The position numbers were made by a program, and so were the translations under genes. DNA of 64,000 bases from an uncultured Halieaceae bacterium. Lineage in GTDB: Bacteria > Pseudomonadota > Gammaproteobacteria > Pseudomonadales > Halieaceae. The stretch spans positions 1 to 64,000 of the forward strand of contig CALJGI010000030.1 in the NCBI GenBank assembly GCA_938074045.1, given 5' to 3'. Positions 52,060 through 60,378 of this stretch are shown in pieces (position 1 is the first letter of the stretch; each line of letters begins with the position of its first letter). The notes under the pieces are model-generated. The model ran no database searches. It saw nothing but the letters and a program-made list of their open reading frames with translations, and was not told where the DNA came from.

Positions 52060-52719
52060 ATGTCCCAGGCCGAATCACCCACTGCGAACAAACCGGTAAA
52101 ACGCACACGGCGCACACAGGAGCGTGCGGAAATCACCCGTGCCAAACTGATTGATGCCGGAAAAATTCTGTTTTCGGAACGTGGCTACGATGCCGTGTCG
52201 GTACGTGATCTGGAAACCGCAGCGGGCGTGAAGCGTAATTTACTGGCCTATCACTTTGACGACAAAGACACGCTGTGGAAGGCCTGCGCGGATTCCATCG
52301 TGGGTTTGATGAGCAAGGAGTTCAATCAACGGCTGGACATCTTGCGAGAGATATCAGGCCGTGAGGCGCTGGCTTTTATTGTTCGGTTTTATGTGTACTT
52401 TCATGCCCATCATCCCGAACTGAGCCGTCTGATGAGCCGAGAAGCAACCCGGCACAGCTGGCGTTCACAATACCTCATCGATACCCACATACGGCCCTCT
52501 ACCGTCGCCATGGAAAAACTGGTACACGAAACCAGAGGGCTGGACAGGAAAGCCTTTATCCATTGGTACTACATCATGGTCAGTAGCACCTCTACTATTT
52601 TCTCTTTTGCCGCCGAGTGCGAGGAACTGTTCGGTGTAGACCCCTGTGAGGAAAGCATGGTGGAAGCGCATGCGGAGATGCTGGTGTCCATGTTGCTGGA
52701 GGTCGGCAAGACCGAGTAG
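52060..52719 (+). CDS. TetR-family transcriptional regulator
   Basis: The DNA-binding domain reads RTQERAEITRAKLIDAGKILFSERGYDAVSVRDLETAAGVKRNLLAYHFDDKDTLW, and the ligand domain (SREATRHSWRSQYLIDTHIRPSTVAMEKLV) is of the common TetR_C type. Length 219 aa. It is divergent from the TonB receptor-MFS-TauD cluster and very likely controls it through the dyad at 51963-51977. The ligand is unknown. Confidence 0.9.
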   Translation: MSQAESPTANKPVKRTRRTQERAEITRAKLIDAGKILFSERGYDAVSVRDLETAAGVKRNLLAYHFDDKDTLWKACADSIVGLMSKEFNQRLDILREISGREALAFIVRFYVYFHAHHPELSRLMSREATRHSWRSQYLIDTHIRPSTVAMEKLVHETRGLDRKAFIHWYYIMVSSTSTIFSFAAECEELFGVDPCEESMVEAHAEMLVSMLLEVGKTE

Positions 52720-52731
52720 GTTTGTCGAGGA

Positions 52732-54360
52732 CTACCGGCGAAGTTCAGCCTCCCGGCAAGCAGACCAACCACCCTGTTCGAATAAATCGCGGTCACAATG
52801 CATAGCCACTGGCACGTAGTCCACCAGGTCCGGTGAAACCGCTTCTCCCATAACGGCAGCGGCTATGGCCTGTACGATGGGATTCTCCCGATAGACGTAG
52901 CGGTAACTCAACTGACCATCGAGATAAGGTCCCCAATCGAGCCAGGTAGCCTGCTGCTGTTTGAGATTGTCGGGTTTGTTTTCACTGGCTGATATGACCA
53001 GCGTGTAAAAACCCTGCGCATCCCGCTGCAATTGGTTATCCAACAAGCAGTGGTTGGCGCTGCCGTTCCAGAAGTTGTAGGTACACATATTGTATAGGCG
53101 CACCTGATTGGCGCTGGCGGGGCTTTCTCCACCGCGCGTATCCGGCGCACTGAGGTATTTTCCCCGTACAACCAGGAGATCGGCAAAGCGCGAACTGTAG
53201 TAAGTTGACAGGTACTGAACATCTGCATTGGCCAACGTATCTGATGGCGCTTCAAAATTTGAAGACGTACTCCAGCCCGGTATTTGCTGCGCCCGATGGT
53301 CCAATACTGGCAATGCAGGAAAACGGCGATCGGAGCTCACCACGTCCGGCCCATCGGCAAACAATTCACACTCCGGGGCTGCAAATTGCTCGTTCCCCTG
53401 AGCATCATAAATGGTCACCGCGGGCAGCGGCACCGAACCGCTGCCTGGCATGTTGCCGGCGTCAATGTGATACATGCGTAACAGGTTCATCACAAAGCGG
53501 TTAGCACCGCCCTGTTTCTTTTCGCCCACATAGCTGGTGTTGGGACGCGGCTCACTGGGAGGTGCTGAAAACTCCAGGGTGGCGGTGTAGTACTGGCCAG
53601 CACCTGGCGCTGACTCATCCGTGAATGGATTTCTGAATTCTGGATCAGGATTCAATTCTCCGTCTCGTAGCGTGTCGAGGTTGTTGAGGTCCATATCGTT
53701 GGGATGAAAAGCAAAGTACCGGGCCTGGGGATACTGCCCCTGAAACTCGACACGCCCTCCCGGCTCAACTACAAATGCTCCCCGAAAGCTGTCCAGGCCG
53801 AATCGATGGGCCCAGGTAGATATAAAAAAGCTGTTGGAGAAATAATTGGAGCCAGCAATATCCGGCAGATTGGGAAAGAAATTGAAGGTCAATGGCGTTC
53901 CCACCCTGGGCCAGCCGGGGCATAGAGGCGCTTCCTCAATGGGAACATCTTCGTGCCAGGGTGCGCCGCCCAAATTCAATCCACACTGTGCAGCGATGTA
54001 ATCGGTCAGTCGCCCCTCGCTGCCGACCAGACGGGGGTCACTGAGTTGCTGGAAGGTGTCGATCATGGGTCGATCGCCATCGACCGCTGACGCCCAATCA
54101 TCTATCGTCGTATGCAGCCTCTCAAGATCGGGGTTAATGCTTGGAGGAGCCGCATCAAGCAGTGTTTTAACCACCAAAGCGTGACCAGCCAGCTCACTGA
54201 GGCTGGTGGTATCAACGCTGCCGTTATTAACCGCGGTCAGCGTTTCGCAGAAATGCGCTATTTGTTCTGGTCGATCTTCGCTGCTGCAGCCCTGTAGAGC
54301 AGCAAAAATCAGGATTGAAACGAGCAGTCCATAACATTTTTCGAATGAGAATCCAGTCAT
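52732..54360 (-). CDS. Lipoprotein with DUF1254/DUF1214-like C-terminal region
   Basis: The N-terminus GLLVSILIFAALQGCSSED is a lipobox (L-Q-G-C), so the mature protein is a lipid-anchored Cys of about 520 residues. The middle carries GRVEFQGQYPQARYFAFHPND. The C-terminal part (RDAQGFYTLVISASENKPDN...WLDWGPYLDGQLSYRYVYRENP) resembles DUF1214, a family of unknown function often found in the envelope of proteobacteria. Its start overlaps the stop of the FetB-like permease gene by 4 bases, so the two are co-expressed. I do not assign a function. Confidence 0.75.
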   Translation of the reverse strand: MTGFSFEKCYGLLVSILIFAALQGCSSEDRPEQIAHFCETLTAVNNGSVDTTSLSELAGHALVVKTLLDAAPPSINPDLERLHTTIDDWASAVDGDRPMIDTFQQLSDPRLVGSEGRLTDYIAAQCGLNLGGAPWHEDVPIEEAPLCPGWPRVGTPLTFNFFPNLPDIAGSNYFSNSFFISTWAHRFGLDSFRGAFVVEPGGRVEFQGQYPQARYFAFHPNDMDLNNLDTLRDGELNPDPEFRNPFTDESAPGAGQYYTATLEFSAPPSEPRPNTSYVGEKKQGGANRFVMNLLRMYHIDAGNMPGSGSVPLPAVTIYDAQGNEQFAAPECELFADGPDVVSSDRRFPALPVLDHRAQQIPGWSTSSNFEAPSDTLANADVQYLSTYYSSRFADLLVVRGKYLSAPDTRGGESPASANQVRLYNMCTYNFWNGSANHCLLDNQLQRDAQGFYTLVISASENKPDNLKQQQATWLDWGPYLDGQLSYRYVYRENPIVQAIAAAVMGEAVSPDLVDYVPVAMHCDRDLFEQGGWSACREAELRR

Positions 54361-55070
54361 AGAGAAGTACGCACCTCAGCTAAGTTACGCCGGGCCAGGC
54401 TCAGGAAAATGGCCACGGATATGCCCGCCGAAGCAAAAATCATAGACATCACCACGATCTGGTAGCGTACCGCGATCAGAGGTGACACCCCTGCCAGTAT
54501 CTGCCCGGTCATCATGCCCGGCAGGGAGACAAGACCGACGGCAAACAAGGAATTGATCACCGGAATAGTGGCCGCCTGGAATGCCGTATTTTTGGCGGCG
54601 TCCCAGCTCTCTTCATGACCCAATTCAGCCAGCAGCCGCTCCGCCGCCAGACTCACCGCGGTCATGGCATTGGCGAAGGCCATGCCGGCGAGGGGTATGA
54701 CATATTGCGGCCGGAACCAGGGATCGAGATTCAAAACACCCTGGGTAATAACCAGCAACGTCAGCCCTCCTCCGCACAGGATTGCGACGAGTGCATACAG
54801 GAACAGGGACCTTCTGTGTTCCTTGACCGGTCCCAGAGCAATCCAGCTCGAAGCCAGAATCATGACAGTGAGCACGAGCAGAATTATCCAACTGCTCTCA
54901 GCGCCGAATATCGCTGTCAGCAGATAGCCTACCAACAACAGCTGTACCACCATGCGAAACACGGCCCAGGTTGCATTGCCCGCCGCCATGGACCAGCGCA
55001 GCAAGATCACCAGTGTTATCGCAACGGGAATAAAGGCCAGTGTCAGGCGTGTCAGGGAGATTTCAATCAA
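54357..55070 (-). CDS. fetB: FetB/UPF0014-family ABC permease (iron exporter-type), orphan
   Basis: About six or seven membrane segments, and conserved FRMVVQLLLVGYLLTAIF, RPQYVIPLAGMAFANAMTAVSLAAERLL and GLVSLPGMMTGQILAGVSPLIAVRYQIVVM, place it in the FetB (YbbM) family. In E. coli FetA-FetB exports iron and protects against peroxide. No FetA-type ATPase is adjacent, and the only ATPase in the window belongs to the YbhFSR-like exporter, so the partner must be elsewhere. It is the first gene before the lipoprotein, with which it overlaps by 4 bases. Confidence 0.85.
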   Translation of the reverse strand: MIEISLTRLTLAFIPVAITLVILLRWSMAAGNATWAVFRMVVQLLLVGYLLTAIFGAESSWIILLVLTVMILASSWIALGPVKEHRRSLFLYALVAILCGGGLTLLVITQGVLNLDPWFRPQYVIPLAGMAFANAMTAVSLAAERLLAELGHEESWDAAKNTAFQAATIPVINSLFAVGLVSLPGMMTGQILAGVSPLIAVRYQIVVMSMIFASAGISVAIFLSLARRNLAEVRTSL

Positions 55071-55233
55071 GGGTCTGATTCTTCGACTGTTAGATCAGGT
55101 CATCTGTGTGAACTCTAACACTAATATCGTGATATTTGTTATGAGCATGCAAAGAGGCCCGAGAGTGCGCCCAATAAATTCTTGCCAGCCAGCTAGCATT
55201 GGGGCGATTTTCAACAACAGTCGGGGAGAATCC

Positions 55234-55587
55234 TTGGAAGCACTCTACGTCCGCGTTGGCGTTGACTACTCCGACCTGCGCCGCACAGACCCCAGAATAG
55301 CCAGTCAGCTGTATGCGGAACTTGAGCGCGCGTCCGGTGCGATCAATATCGAAGCCGGTATCGTTCGCTTTTTTGGCAGCCTACTGGAAACGGTCGGAGG
55401 CTTATTTGAGCGAGCAGGTCAGGCAGTCAATTTCGTCATTATCGAAAATTGGCGACCCCCTGCAGCATTAGAACGGCTGCATGCCGATCTCACCAGTGGC
55501 CAGTGGGAACATTCGAATCAAGACATTCTTAATCGCACATCACTGGACTTTGGTTATAGAATAATCACCGCGAGAATACAAAAATAA
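55234..55587 (+). CDS. Small hypothetical protein
   Basis: I do not recognise this frame. From a TTG at 55234, preceded by CGGGGAGAA, it encodes about 117 residues: EALYVRVGVDYSDLRRTDP, an amphipathic helical middle (ASQLYAELERASG, VRFFGSLLETVGGLFERAG), then WRPPAALERLHADLTSGQW. The frame is also open upstream (an ATG at 55141 gives 148 aa), but the TTG has the better ribosome-binding site. No homologous domain or export signal is seen. It is followed by the EXPERA-type gene 43 bases later. Confidence 0.5.
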   Translation: MEALYVRVGVDYSDLRRTDPRIASQLYAELERASGAINIEAGIVRFFGSLLETVGGLFERAGQAVNFVIIENWRPPAALERLHADLTSGQWEHSNQDILNRTSLDFGYRIITARIQK

Positions 55588-55630
55588 CAACGATCAGGAT
55601 CGCAGCGGAAAGGCAGCCACGGACACTCTT

Positions 55631-56140
55631 ATGAACACATCATCAAGTCGCGACCAGAATTTTAGGCCGATACGTCGAAGACGTGTGGATTTTATCCTGG
55701 TTGGGTTTTTCTCCATCTCTGTACTTTACGGCTTTTTGTTCAGCCTCCCGGAGGGCCTGGGTGTCCCGGTTTCTGCTGATAGCCCCTGGCCACCGCTGCG
55801 CGCCCTGCACGACTGGGCCGTGGCAGAGGAACCTGCACATCTGGATCCTCCTCCTAACCTCAGGGCAGCGCTATGGTTTGATGGCTTCTTTCAAGCGCCT
55901 GTGCTGCTGCTCATCATCGCCGGCCTGATACATCCTCGCCCCTGGCTTAAACCACTTGGCCTGTTCTACGCCGGGGCATCAGTCACCAATATGCTGTTTT
56001 ATTTTACCCAGACATTTCTGGGCCCTCACCCGCCCCCTAACCTGGGCTACTATTTGATCTTCAATCTACCCTGGCTGTTCGCACCTATCATTCTTGCTCT
56101 GCGATTGCTTCTTTCGAAAGACTTTTCTGATCGAAAGTAA
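55631..56140 (+). CDS. EXPERA-domain (emopamil-binding/TMEM97-like) membrane protein
   Basis: The 169-residue protein has four hydrophobic segments (FILVGFFSISVLYGFLFSL, a second near LWFDGFFQAPVLLLIIAGLI, LGLFYAGASVTNMLFYFTQT, LIFNLPWLFAPIILALRLLL). The pattern D-P-P-P-x-x-R-A-A-L-W-F-D with a following aromatic helix is that of the EXPERA fold of the sigma-2 receptor/EBP group. Bacterial members are uncharacterised; eukaryotic ones bind sterols or isomerise them. The role here is unknown. Confidence 0.65.
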   Translation: MNTSSSRDQNFRPIRRRRVDFILVGFFSISVLYGFLFSLPEGLGVPVSADSPWPPLRALHDWAVAEEPAHLDPPPNLRAALWFDGFFQAPVLLLIIAGLIHPRPWLKPLGLFYAGASVTNMLFYFTQTFLGPHPPPNLGYYLIFNLPWLFAPIILALRLLLSKDFSDRK

Positions 56141-56229
56141 ACTATATTCTCACTGCTAGCCTTGCCTGCTATGGCGTAGCCGGGTGAAAATGCACTTGCG
56201 ACAAGCCCTCACTTTGGAAAAATCTGAAC

Positions 56230-56907
56230 ATGGCATCCAGCGTCTCCTCCCGCCAACTGGCCGCTGAATTTCTAGGTACCGCATTTTTGCTGGCTGTAGT
56301 AATCGGTTCGGGCATCATGGCAGAGCGCCTGGCGGGTGGTAACATGGCGCTGGCTTTATGGGGTAATACGGCGGCCACCGGTGCCATTCTGTGTGTTTTG
56401 ATCCTGATCTTCGGGCCTATCTCTGGCGCTCACTTCAACCCGGCCGTGACCCTGGCATTTGTATTGCGCAGAGAAATAGAAAGCAGTTCCGCAGCACTAT
56501 ATATGGTTGCCCAGATTTTGGGTGGTCTGATGGGTATGCTGGTAGCGCATATGATGTTTGACGAATCTTGGATTCAATTATCGACTACCACCCGCCACGG
56601 CGTGGGTCAATGGACGGGCGAGTTTGTTGCTACCTCTGGACTATTGATGACTATACTGGGCTGTGTCCGATATCGCCCGGAGGCTGTGCCCTGGGCGGTG
56701 GGTTTGTTTATAACCGCCGGATACTGGTTTACCTCATCCACCTCGTTCGCCAACCCCGCGGTGACGATTGCTCGATCCTTTACCGACACTTTTTCAGGCA
56801 TTAACCCCACCGACGTCCCGCTGTTTATGGCGGTTCAGTTTTCTGCAGCTATCATGACCACAGTTGTGTGTGACTGGTTGTTTGTCAATGACGCGGAGTC
56901 GCAGTAG
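56230..56907 (+). CDS. Aquaporin-family (MIP) channel
   Basis: Two half-helix motifs, SGAHFNPAVTLAF (about residues 60-72) and FANPAVTIARSFTDTFSGI (about 173-191), and six membrane helices identify a major intrinsic protein. The Arg after the second NPA (NPAVTIAR) belongs to the selectivity filter. The type with NPAVTIARSFTDTFSGI resembles bacterial aquaporins sometimes linked to arsenic loci, but no ars genes are here. It passes water or small neutral solutes across the inner membrane. Confidence 0.92.
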   Translation: MASSVSSRQLAAEFLGTAFLLAVVIGSGIMAERLAGGNMALALWGNTAATGAILCVLILIFGPISGAHFNPAVTLAFVLRREIESSSAALYMVAQILGGLMGMLVAHMMFDESWIQLSTTTRHGVGQWTGEFVATSGLLMTILGCVRYRPEAVPWAVGLFITAGYWFTSSTSFANPAVTIARSFTDTFSGINPTDVPLFMAVQFSAAIMTTVVCDWLFVNDAESQ

Positions 56908-56926
56908 ATCAACCAACATTGTTGAT
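56908..56926 (+). terminator. Inverted repeat after the aquaporin gene, weak terminator candidate
   Basis: ATCAAC-CAACATT-GTTGAT follows the aquaporin TAG at once, then TTGAGTTTA. The stem is only six AT-rich pairs and the T-run is broken. The next 190 bases to the hypothetical at 57117 hold nothing I can name. Confidence 0.35.
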
Positions 56927-57116
56927 TTGAGTTTAAAACTGACCCAGGATTTGCAGTTAATAATAACCCACCCCAAAATTATAGCGTAGATTCCGTTTAC
57001 TGCTTTTCTTTTCTACCCGTCCATAGATCGTCGAATGCTTCAACATGGAGCTGTCGTTGCCTGTCTCCAGGATATAACAATGGTGCGCAGGCGATCGAGT
57101 AGGGTGAAAACGTTCT

Positions 57117-57347
57117 TTACGGCTTGTTTTTCGCAAGCAATTGATCACCCTCTTCGATCTCTTTTAATCCGTGCAGGATTTCTGGAATAGCCTTGGTAAT
57201 TTGAATAATACCGAACACCACAATGCCATGGTGAGCGCCGATAGTCGACTCGCCAATGGTTTCCCAAGTCTCATAGCCGGCGGTGAACAGGAGAACAATG
57301 CCACTGATAAGATTGAGGTAGGGACTCTGAGTAATTTTTTTGAGCAT
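57117..57347 (-). CDS. Small membrane protein, hypothetical
   Basis: The 76-residue protein from MLKKITQSPYLN has two hydrophobic segments (LISGIVLLFTAGYETWETI and GAHHGIVVFGIIQITKAIPEIL) joined by a short loop and ends in a charged tail (GLKEIEEGDQLLAKNKP). GGAAATATAAA in front of the ATG at 57347 decides the start; the frame runs 13 codons further without a site. I do not recognise the family. It sits beside the decayed IS6-type element. Confidence 0.6.
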   Translation of the reverse strand: MLKKITQSPYLNLISGIVLLFTAGYETWETIGESTIGAHHGIVVFGIIQITKAIPEILHGLKEIEEGDQLLAKNKP

Positions 57348-57460
57348 TTTATATTTCCAAAGTGTTGATCTGGTATGTTTCCTCAAGAGTATGCCATAAG
57401 GTTTGCAGGTCCATCGATGATACTGTGATGTTTCACATCTTGCAGGAGAGTCTATCTTGA

Positions 57461-58102
57461 GTTACTGGCAAGCTAACTTTCTCAGGTCAGAGAAATACAG
57501 CCTCTCGCTTCAAGCTACTGCCCTACTGGATTCGCTGAACGCAATTACCCTAAACTCTCTGTAATGTTAAGCCCTCACGCGAGGCCTGCCAAGGTTGAAT
57601 AAATGACTAACGACACCATGATCACCAAGAAATCTCTGAGCCTGACTAACTGATTTGAATCGCTGCATCACTCGCTTGCTGACCCTAGTCGCCTAATGCC
57701 ACTGTTCGGCTTGCTTATTCTCATACTGCTCAGTGCTCTGAATCATGATAGGCATAACCTCACCCTGAGCCACCCGATAGCTTCGTACTTTGCCCGTCAC
57801 AATCTTCCTCGACTCAGTGCAAATGGATCGCAACAGCGGTCTAAAGCAACCTTTAGCCGCAGTACCATCTCGGCTGACCTACAGAAATACATCAACCACC
57901 TCGCCATCCTGTTCCACAGCCCACCAGACGTAATACTGCTGCCCGCTGATTTTGACAAATACTTCATCGATCTAGAAGGTATCGCCATAGCCGCGGGACT
58001 TTCACGTCAGTCTTTGGGCAATGATTTCTGGGGGGGGAAGCTGCAGTGCTTGTAGGTATTTGTCTCCGGTTTATCCCATTTCCGGCATTTAATTTGTCAG
58101 TA
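57461..58102 (-). pseudogene. Decayed IS6-family transposase, copy 1
   Basis: Read on the minus strand from about 58063, the frame begins with lost start codon and PPPEIIAQ, then shows the IS6/IS240 DDE domain: GYGDTF-stop-IDEVFVKISGQQYYVWWAVEQDGEVVDVFL-stop. It goes on with KIVTGKVRSYRVAQGEVMP, then KRVMQRFKSVSQAQRFLGDHGVVSHLFNLGRPRVRA, and ends HYREFRVIAFSESSRAVA at the stop 57510. At least five stop codons interrupt it, and the helix-turn-helix part between PPPEIIAQ and the DDE domain is deleted. The outer end GCATTTAATTTGTCAGTA (58085-58102) is shared with copy 2, and GTTACTGGCAAGCTAACTT near 57461 may be the other end. The open frame on the plus strand here is a shadow. Confidence 0.8.
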
Positions 58103-58251
58103 AATTTTCTCGTATTCGATATGCTGATAGAGAAAAATAAGCAGTATCTTTGAGGCCGTCGCCTTGGCAGCATTATTGACAGCAATGGCGGTTGAACTAT
58201 TTCGATTTTCATGCTGTCTAACATCTTAGATTGTTCATGCGGGGCTTATCC

Positions 58252-58965
58252 ATGTCTATCGTAAATCGAGTACATTTCTTTGCGCAGCAAGTCGTTGACA
58301 TCAGCGCTACAGCTACTAAAAAATATGAACTACTTTCCAGACCACGAAATCCGTGGGGTGGCACCAGCATTGAACAGTTCTTCTCTGGTCTGGAACCCGA
58401 GCAACATCTGTGCATCATTGAAGCTCAGTTGTCACTCGCGGAAAAACTGTTTGAAACTACTGGCGCGGAATGTGCGATCAATGTTGATAACATGATACTC
58501 AAGGACGAGTCTCATCAGGAATCGCTATGTAAAATGGCCGAAGCTCACCATTTCCCAGTAACTTTCGAATTTACCGAAGTTAACCCGATGCCGCCCGTAG
58601 ATAAGGTTAATCCACTCTTGAACACGCTGAGATCCTTGGGCATCACACCTTCACTCGACGATTTCGGTACCGGTTTTAACGGTATGTCACTCTTTGTTGA
58701 CTACGACTTTGATATTGTAAAAATCGATAGATCTCTGATTAGCGACCTCTCTGGCAGATCGAAAAAAGCCGAGGTACTGGGCCTACTGGCAAAAATGATC
58801 GACACACTTGATAAAGCACACGTTGTTGAAGGGGTTGAATCCATTGAGCAACTGGCGTTGCTGGCAGATCTTGGTTTTCACTGTTTTCAGGGCTTTTACT
58901 TTCACCAGCCAGAGCCCGTTCAATCAATTATGCCTCATAGTAATTTAGCGGCGGCCAGTTTTTAG
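58252..58965 (+). CDS. EAL-domain protein, probable cyclic di-GMP phosphodiesterase
   Basis: A stand-alone EAL domain of about 237 residues with no sensor domain. The substrate- and metal-binding motifs are present in order: KYELLSRPRN (E-L-L in place of E-A-L), CAINVDNMI, VTFEFTEVN, PSLDDFGTGFNGMS, DIVKIDRSLI, HVVEGVESIEQ, and GFYFHQPEPV. The key acidic residues are kept, so it is probably active. ATG at 58252 has GGGG upstream; an ATG at 58237 is possible. The GAF gene follows 12 bases after its stop. Both lie between two decayed IS6-type elements and look more AT-rich than their neighbours, which suggests arrival by transfer. Confidence 0.88.
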   Translation: MSIVNRVHFFAQQVVDISATATKKYELLSRPRNPWGGTSIEQFFSGLEPEQHLCIIEAQLSLAEKLFETTGAECAINVDNMILKDESHQESLCKMAEAHHFPVTFEFTEVNPMPPVDKVNPLLNTLRSLGITPSLDDFGTGFNGMSLFVDYDFDIVKIDRSLISDLSGRSKKAEVLGLLAKMIDTLDKAHVVEGVESIEQLALLADLGFHCFQGFYFHQPEPVQSIMPHSNLAAASF

Positions 58966-58977
58966 GGAGTAATGCTG

Positions 58978-59514
58978 ATGAAATATCCAGTTCCAGACAA
59001 TGAAGTTGAGCGCATGACAATGTTACATTCGCTTCGAATCCTCGATACTGGCGATGACAAATCAATTTCCACGCTTTGCAAAGCGATAAAGAGTATTTTT
59101 GCCACCGAGATGGTTGTTGTATCGCTAGTCGATGAAAATCGCCAATGGTTCAAATGTCATCTTGGACTTGGTGCGTCACACACGGATAGAGAGGTAGCCT
59201 TCTGTAACTACACCATTTGTGGCACCGGAATATTTGAGGTTACGGATGCGAGAGAAAATGCAGTATTTTGTAAAAATCCCCTGGTAACCGGAGCGCCTTA
59301 TGTTCGCTATTACTGCGGCGCTCCTATCAGTCTTAAAGAAAATAATATTGGAGCGTTGTGCCTGATCGACACAAATCCCAGGCCGGCTCTACCCGAGAAT
59401 ATGTGTGAGGCCCTTTTAGGCTTAGCAGACACAGTTGCTTATCTCATTTCGTCACGCAAGTTAATAAAGGATGCATCTGGCCTGGTTTCTCTGACGCTTG
59501 CCAAGGCCTCGTAG
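58978..59514 (+). CDS. GAF-domain protein
   Basis: A single GAF domain fills the 178-residue protein: the family's opening PDNEVERMTMLHSLRILDTG, VVVSLVDENRQWFKCHLGLG, REVAFCNYTICG, DARENAVFCKNPLVTGAPYVRYYCGAPISL and GALCLIDTNPRPALP. No output domain is present. ATG at 58978 is chosen because GGGAG lies eight bases before it; an ATG six bases earlier would be too close. It is co-transcribed with the EAL gene and may modulate it as a separate sensor protein; this is inference. Confidence 0.85.
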   Translation: MKYPVPDNEVERMTMLHSLRILDTGDDKSISTLCKAIKSIFATEMVVVSLVDENRQWFKCHLGLGASHTDREVAFCNYTICGTGIFEVTDARENAVFCKNPLVTGAPYVRYYCGAPISLKENNIGALCLIDTNPRPALPENMCEALLGLADTVAYLISSRKLIKDASGLVSLTLAKAS

Positions 59515-59736
59515 CGTTTTCAGGGACTATATACGGTGGCCAAGGCTTTGCAGCGACTCAAGCTATAATCTCTTATGCCATAGCCAATGATCCACCGCGC
59601 CCAGGTCGGTTCTGGTTCGGAGTTTGGTCTGGCTAGGCCCTTACGATTCTCCAGCTTGCTGTCACACGGGCGGTATACCGCACGAATCCAGTTCGGCATA
59701 CGTTAGGTTTCGGTCCGAAGCTCCAGGACCCATCAG

Positions 59737-60307
59737 GGTTCTCACGAGCTAACTTATTGAAACCAAAGTAATCGGATGAGTGGTAGTCAAACAACCGCGC
59801 TACTGCATTCGCTGATCGCACTCACCCTGAGGTCACGGTGAGCGAATTCATAACTGCGTAGTTTATCGGTCCCGATCTTCCTGGGCTCTCCGCCATGAGT
59901 TCGCACTAGCCGCTTGAGCAAATGTTTGGCAGCAGCTCCATACCGCTTGGCCTGGAGATACACATCGATTACCTCTGCATCACGATCCAGAGCGCTCTAG
60001 AGGTAGTTCTGCTTGCCACTGATTTTCATAAAGACTTCATCGATGTAGCGGGTGTCACGAAAGCCTCGGTGCTTTCGTTTCAATCTTAGGGCATAGAGAC
60101 GACCAAACTTGATACACTGAAAGGCGGGTTCATTCGCGACTGACTGTGATGACTCTTTCTGCGAGGAAATCTTCGATATCCCGATAACTGAAATTAAAGC
60201 GGCAGCATAAGCCAGACGGCATAACTAATGATTTCTGGAGCGATTCTGTGGCATTTGTAGGTATTCATCTCCGGATTATCCCATTCTCAGCATTTAATTT
60301 TTCAGTA
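59737..60307 (-). pseudogene. Decayed IS6-family transposase, copy 2
   Basis: On the minus strand, ATG at 60268 opens MNTYKCHRIAPEIISYAVWLMLPL-stop. The helix-turn-helix part continues in another frame as RFNFSYRDIEDFLAERVITVSRE-stop. The DDE part is in a third frame: KFGRLYALRLKRKHRGFRDTRYIDEVFMKISGKQNYL-stop-SALDRDAEVIDVYLQAKRYGAAAKHLLKRL, then KIGTDKLRSYEF. A deletion joins this to the common C-terminus (RVSAISECSSAVV, stop at 59787). The outer end GCATTTAATTTTTCAGTA (60290-60307) differs from copy 1 at one base. The 222 bases between the GAF gene and this element hold a short open frame on the minus strand that I cannot assign. Confidence 0.8.
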
Positions 60308-60378
60308 CAGTCAGTACCCGTGGGGAGGGCTCAAGTCTCTGCAGGTGCCGTAGTCTCAACAAGCCCATTAATAACTCA

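Noticed and set aside
57424-57437. TGTGA-TGTT-TCACA as a CRP site
   Set aside because: The arms match, but the spacer is 4 bases where CRP needs 6.
57696-58055. Plus-strand open frame of 119 codons
   Set aside because: It is antisense to the recognisable IS6 transposase remnant on the minus strand and has no family character.
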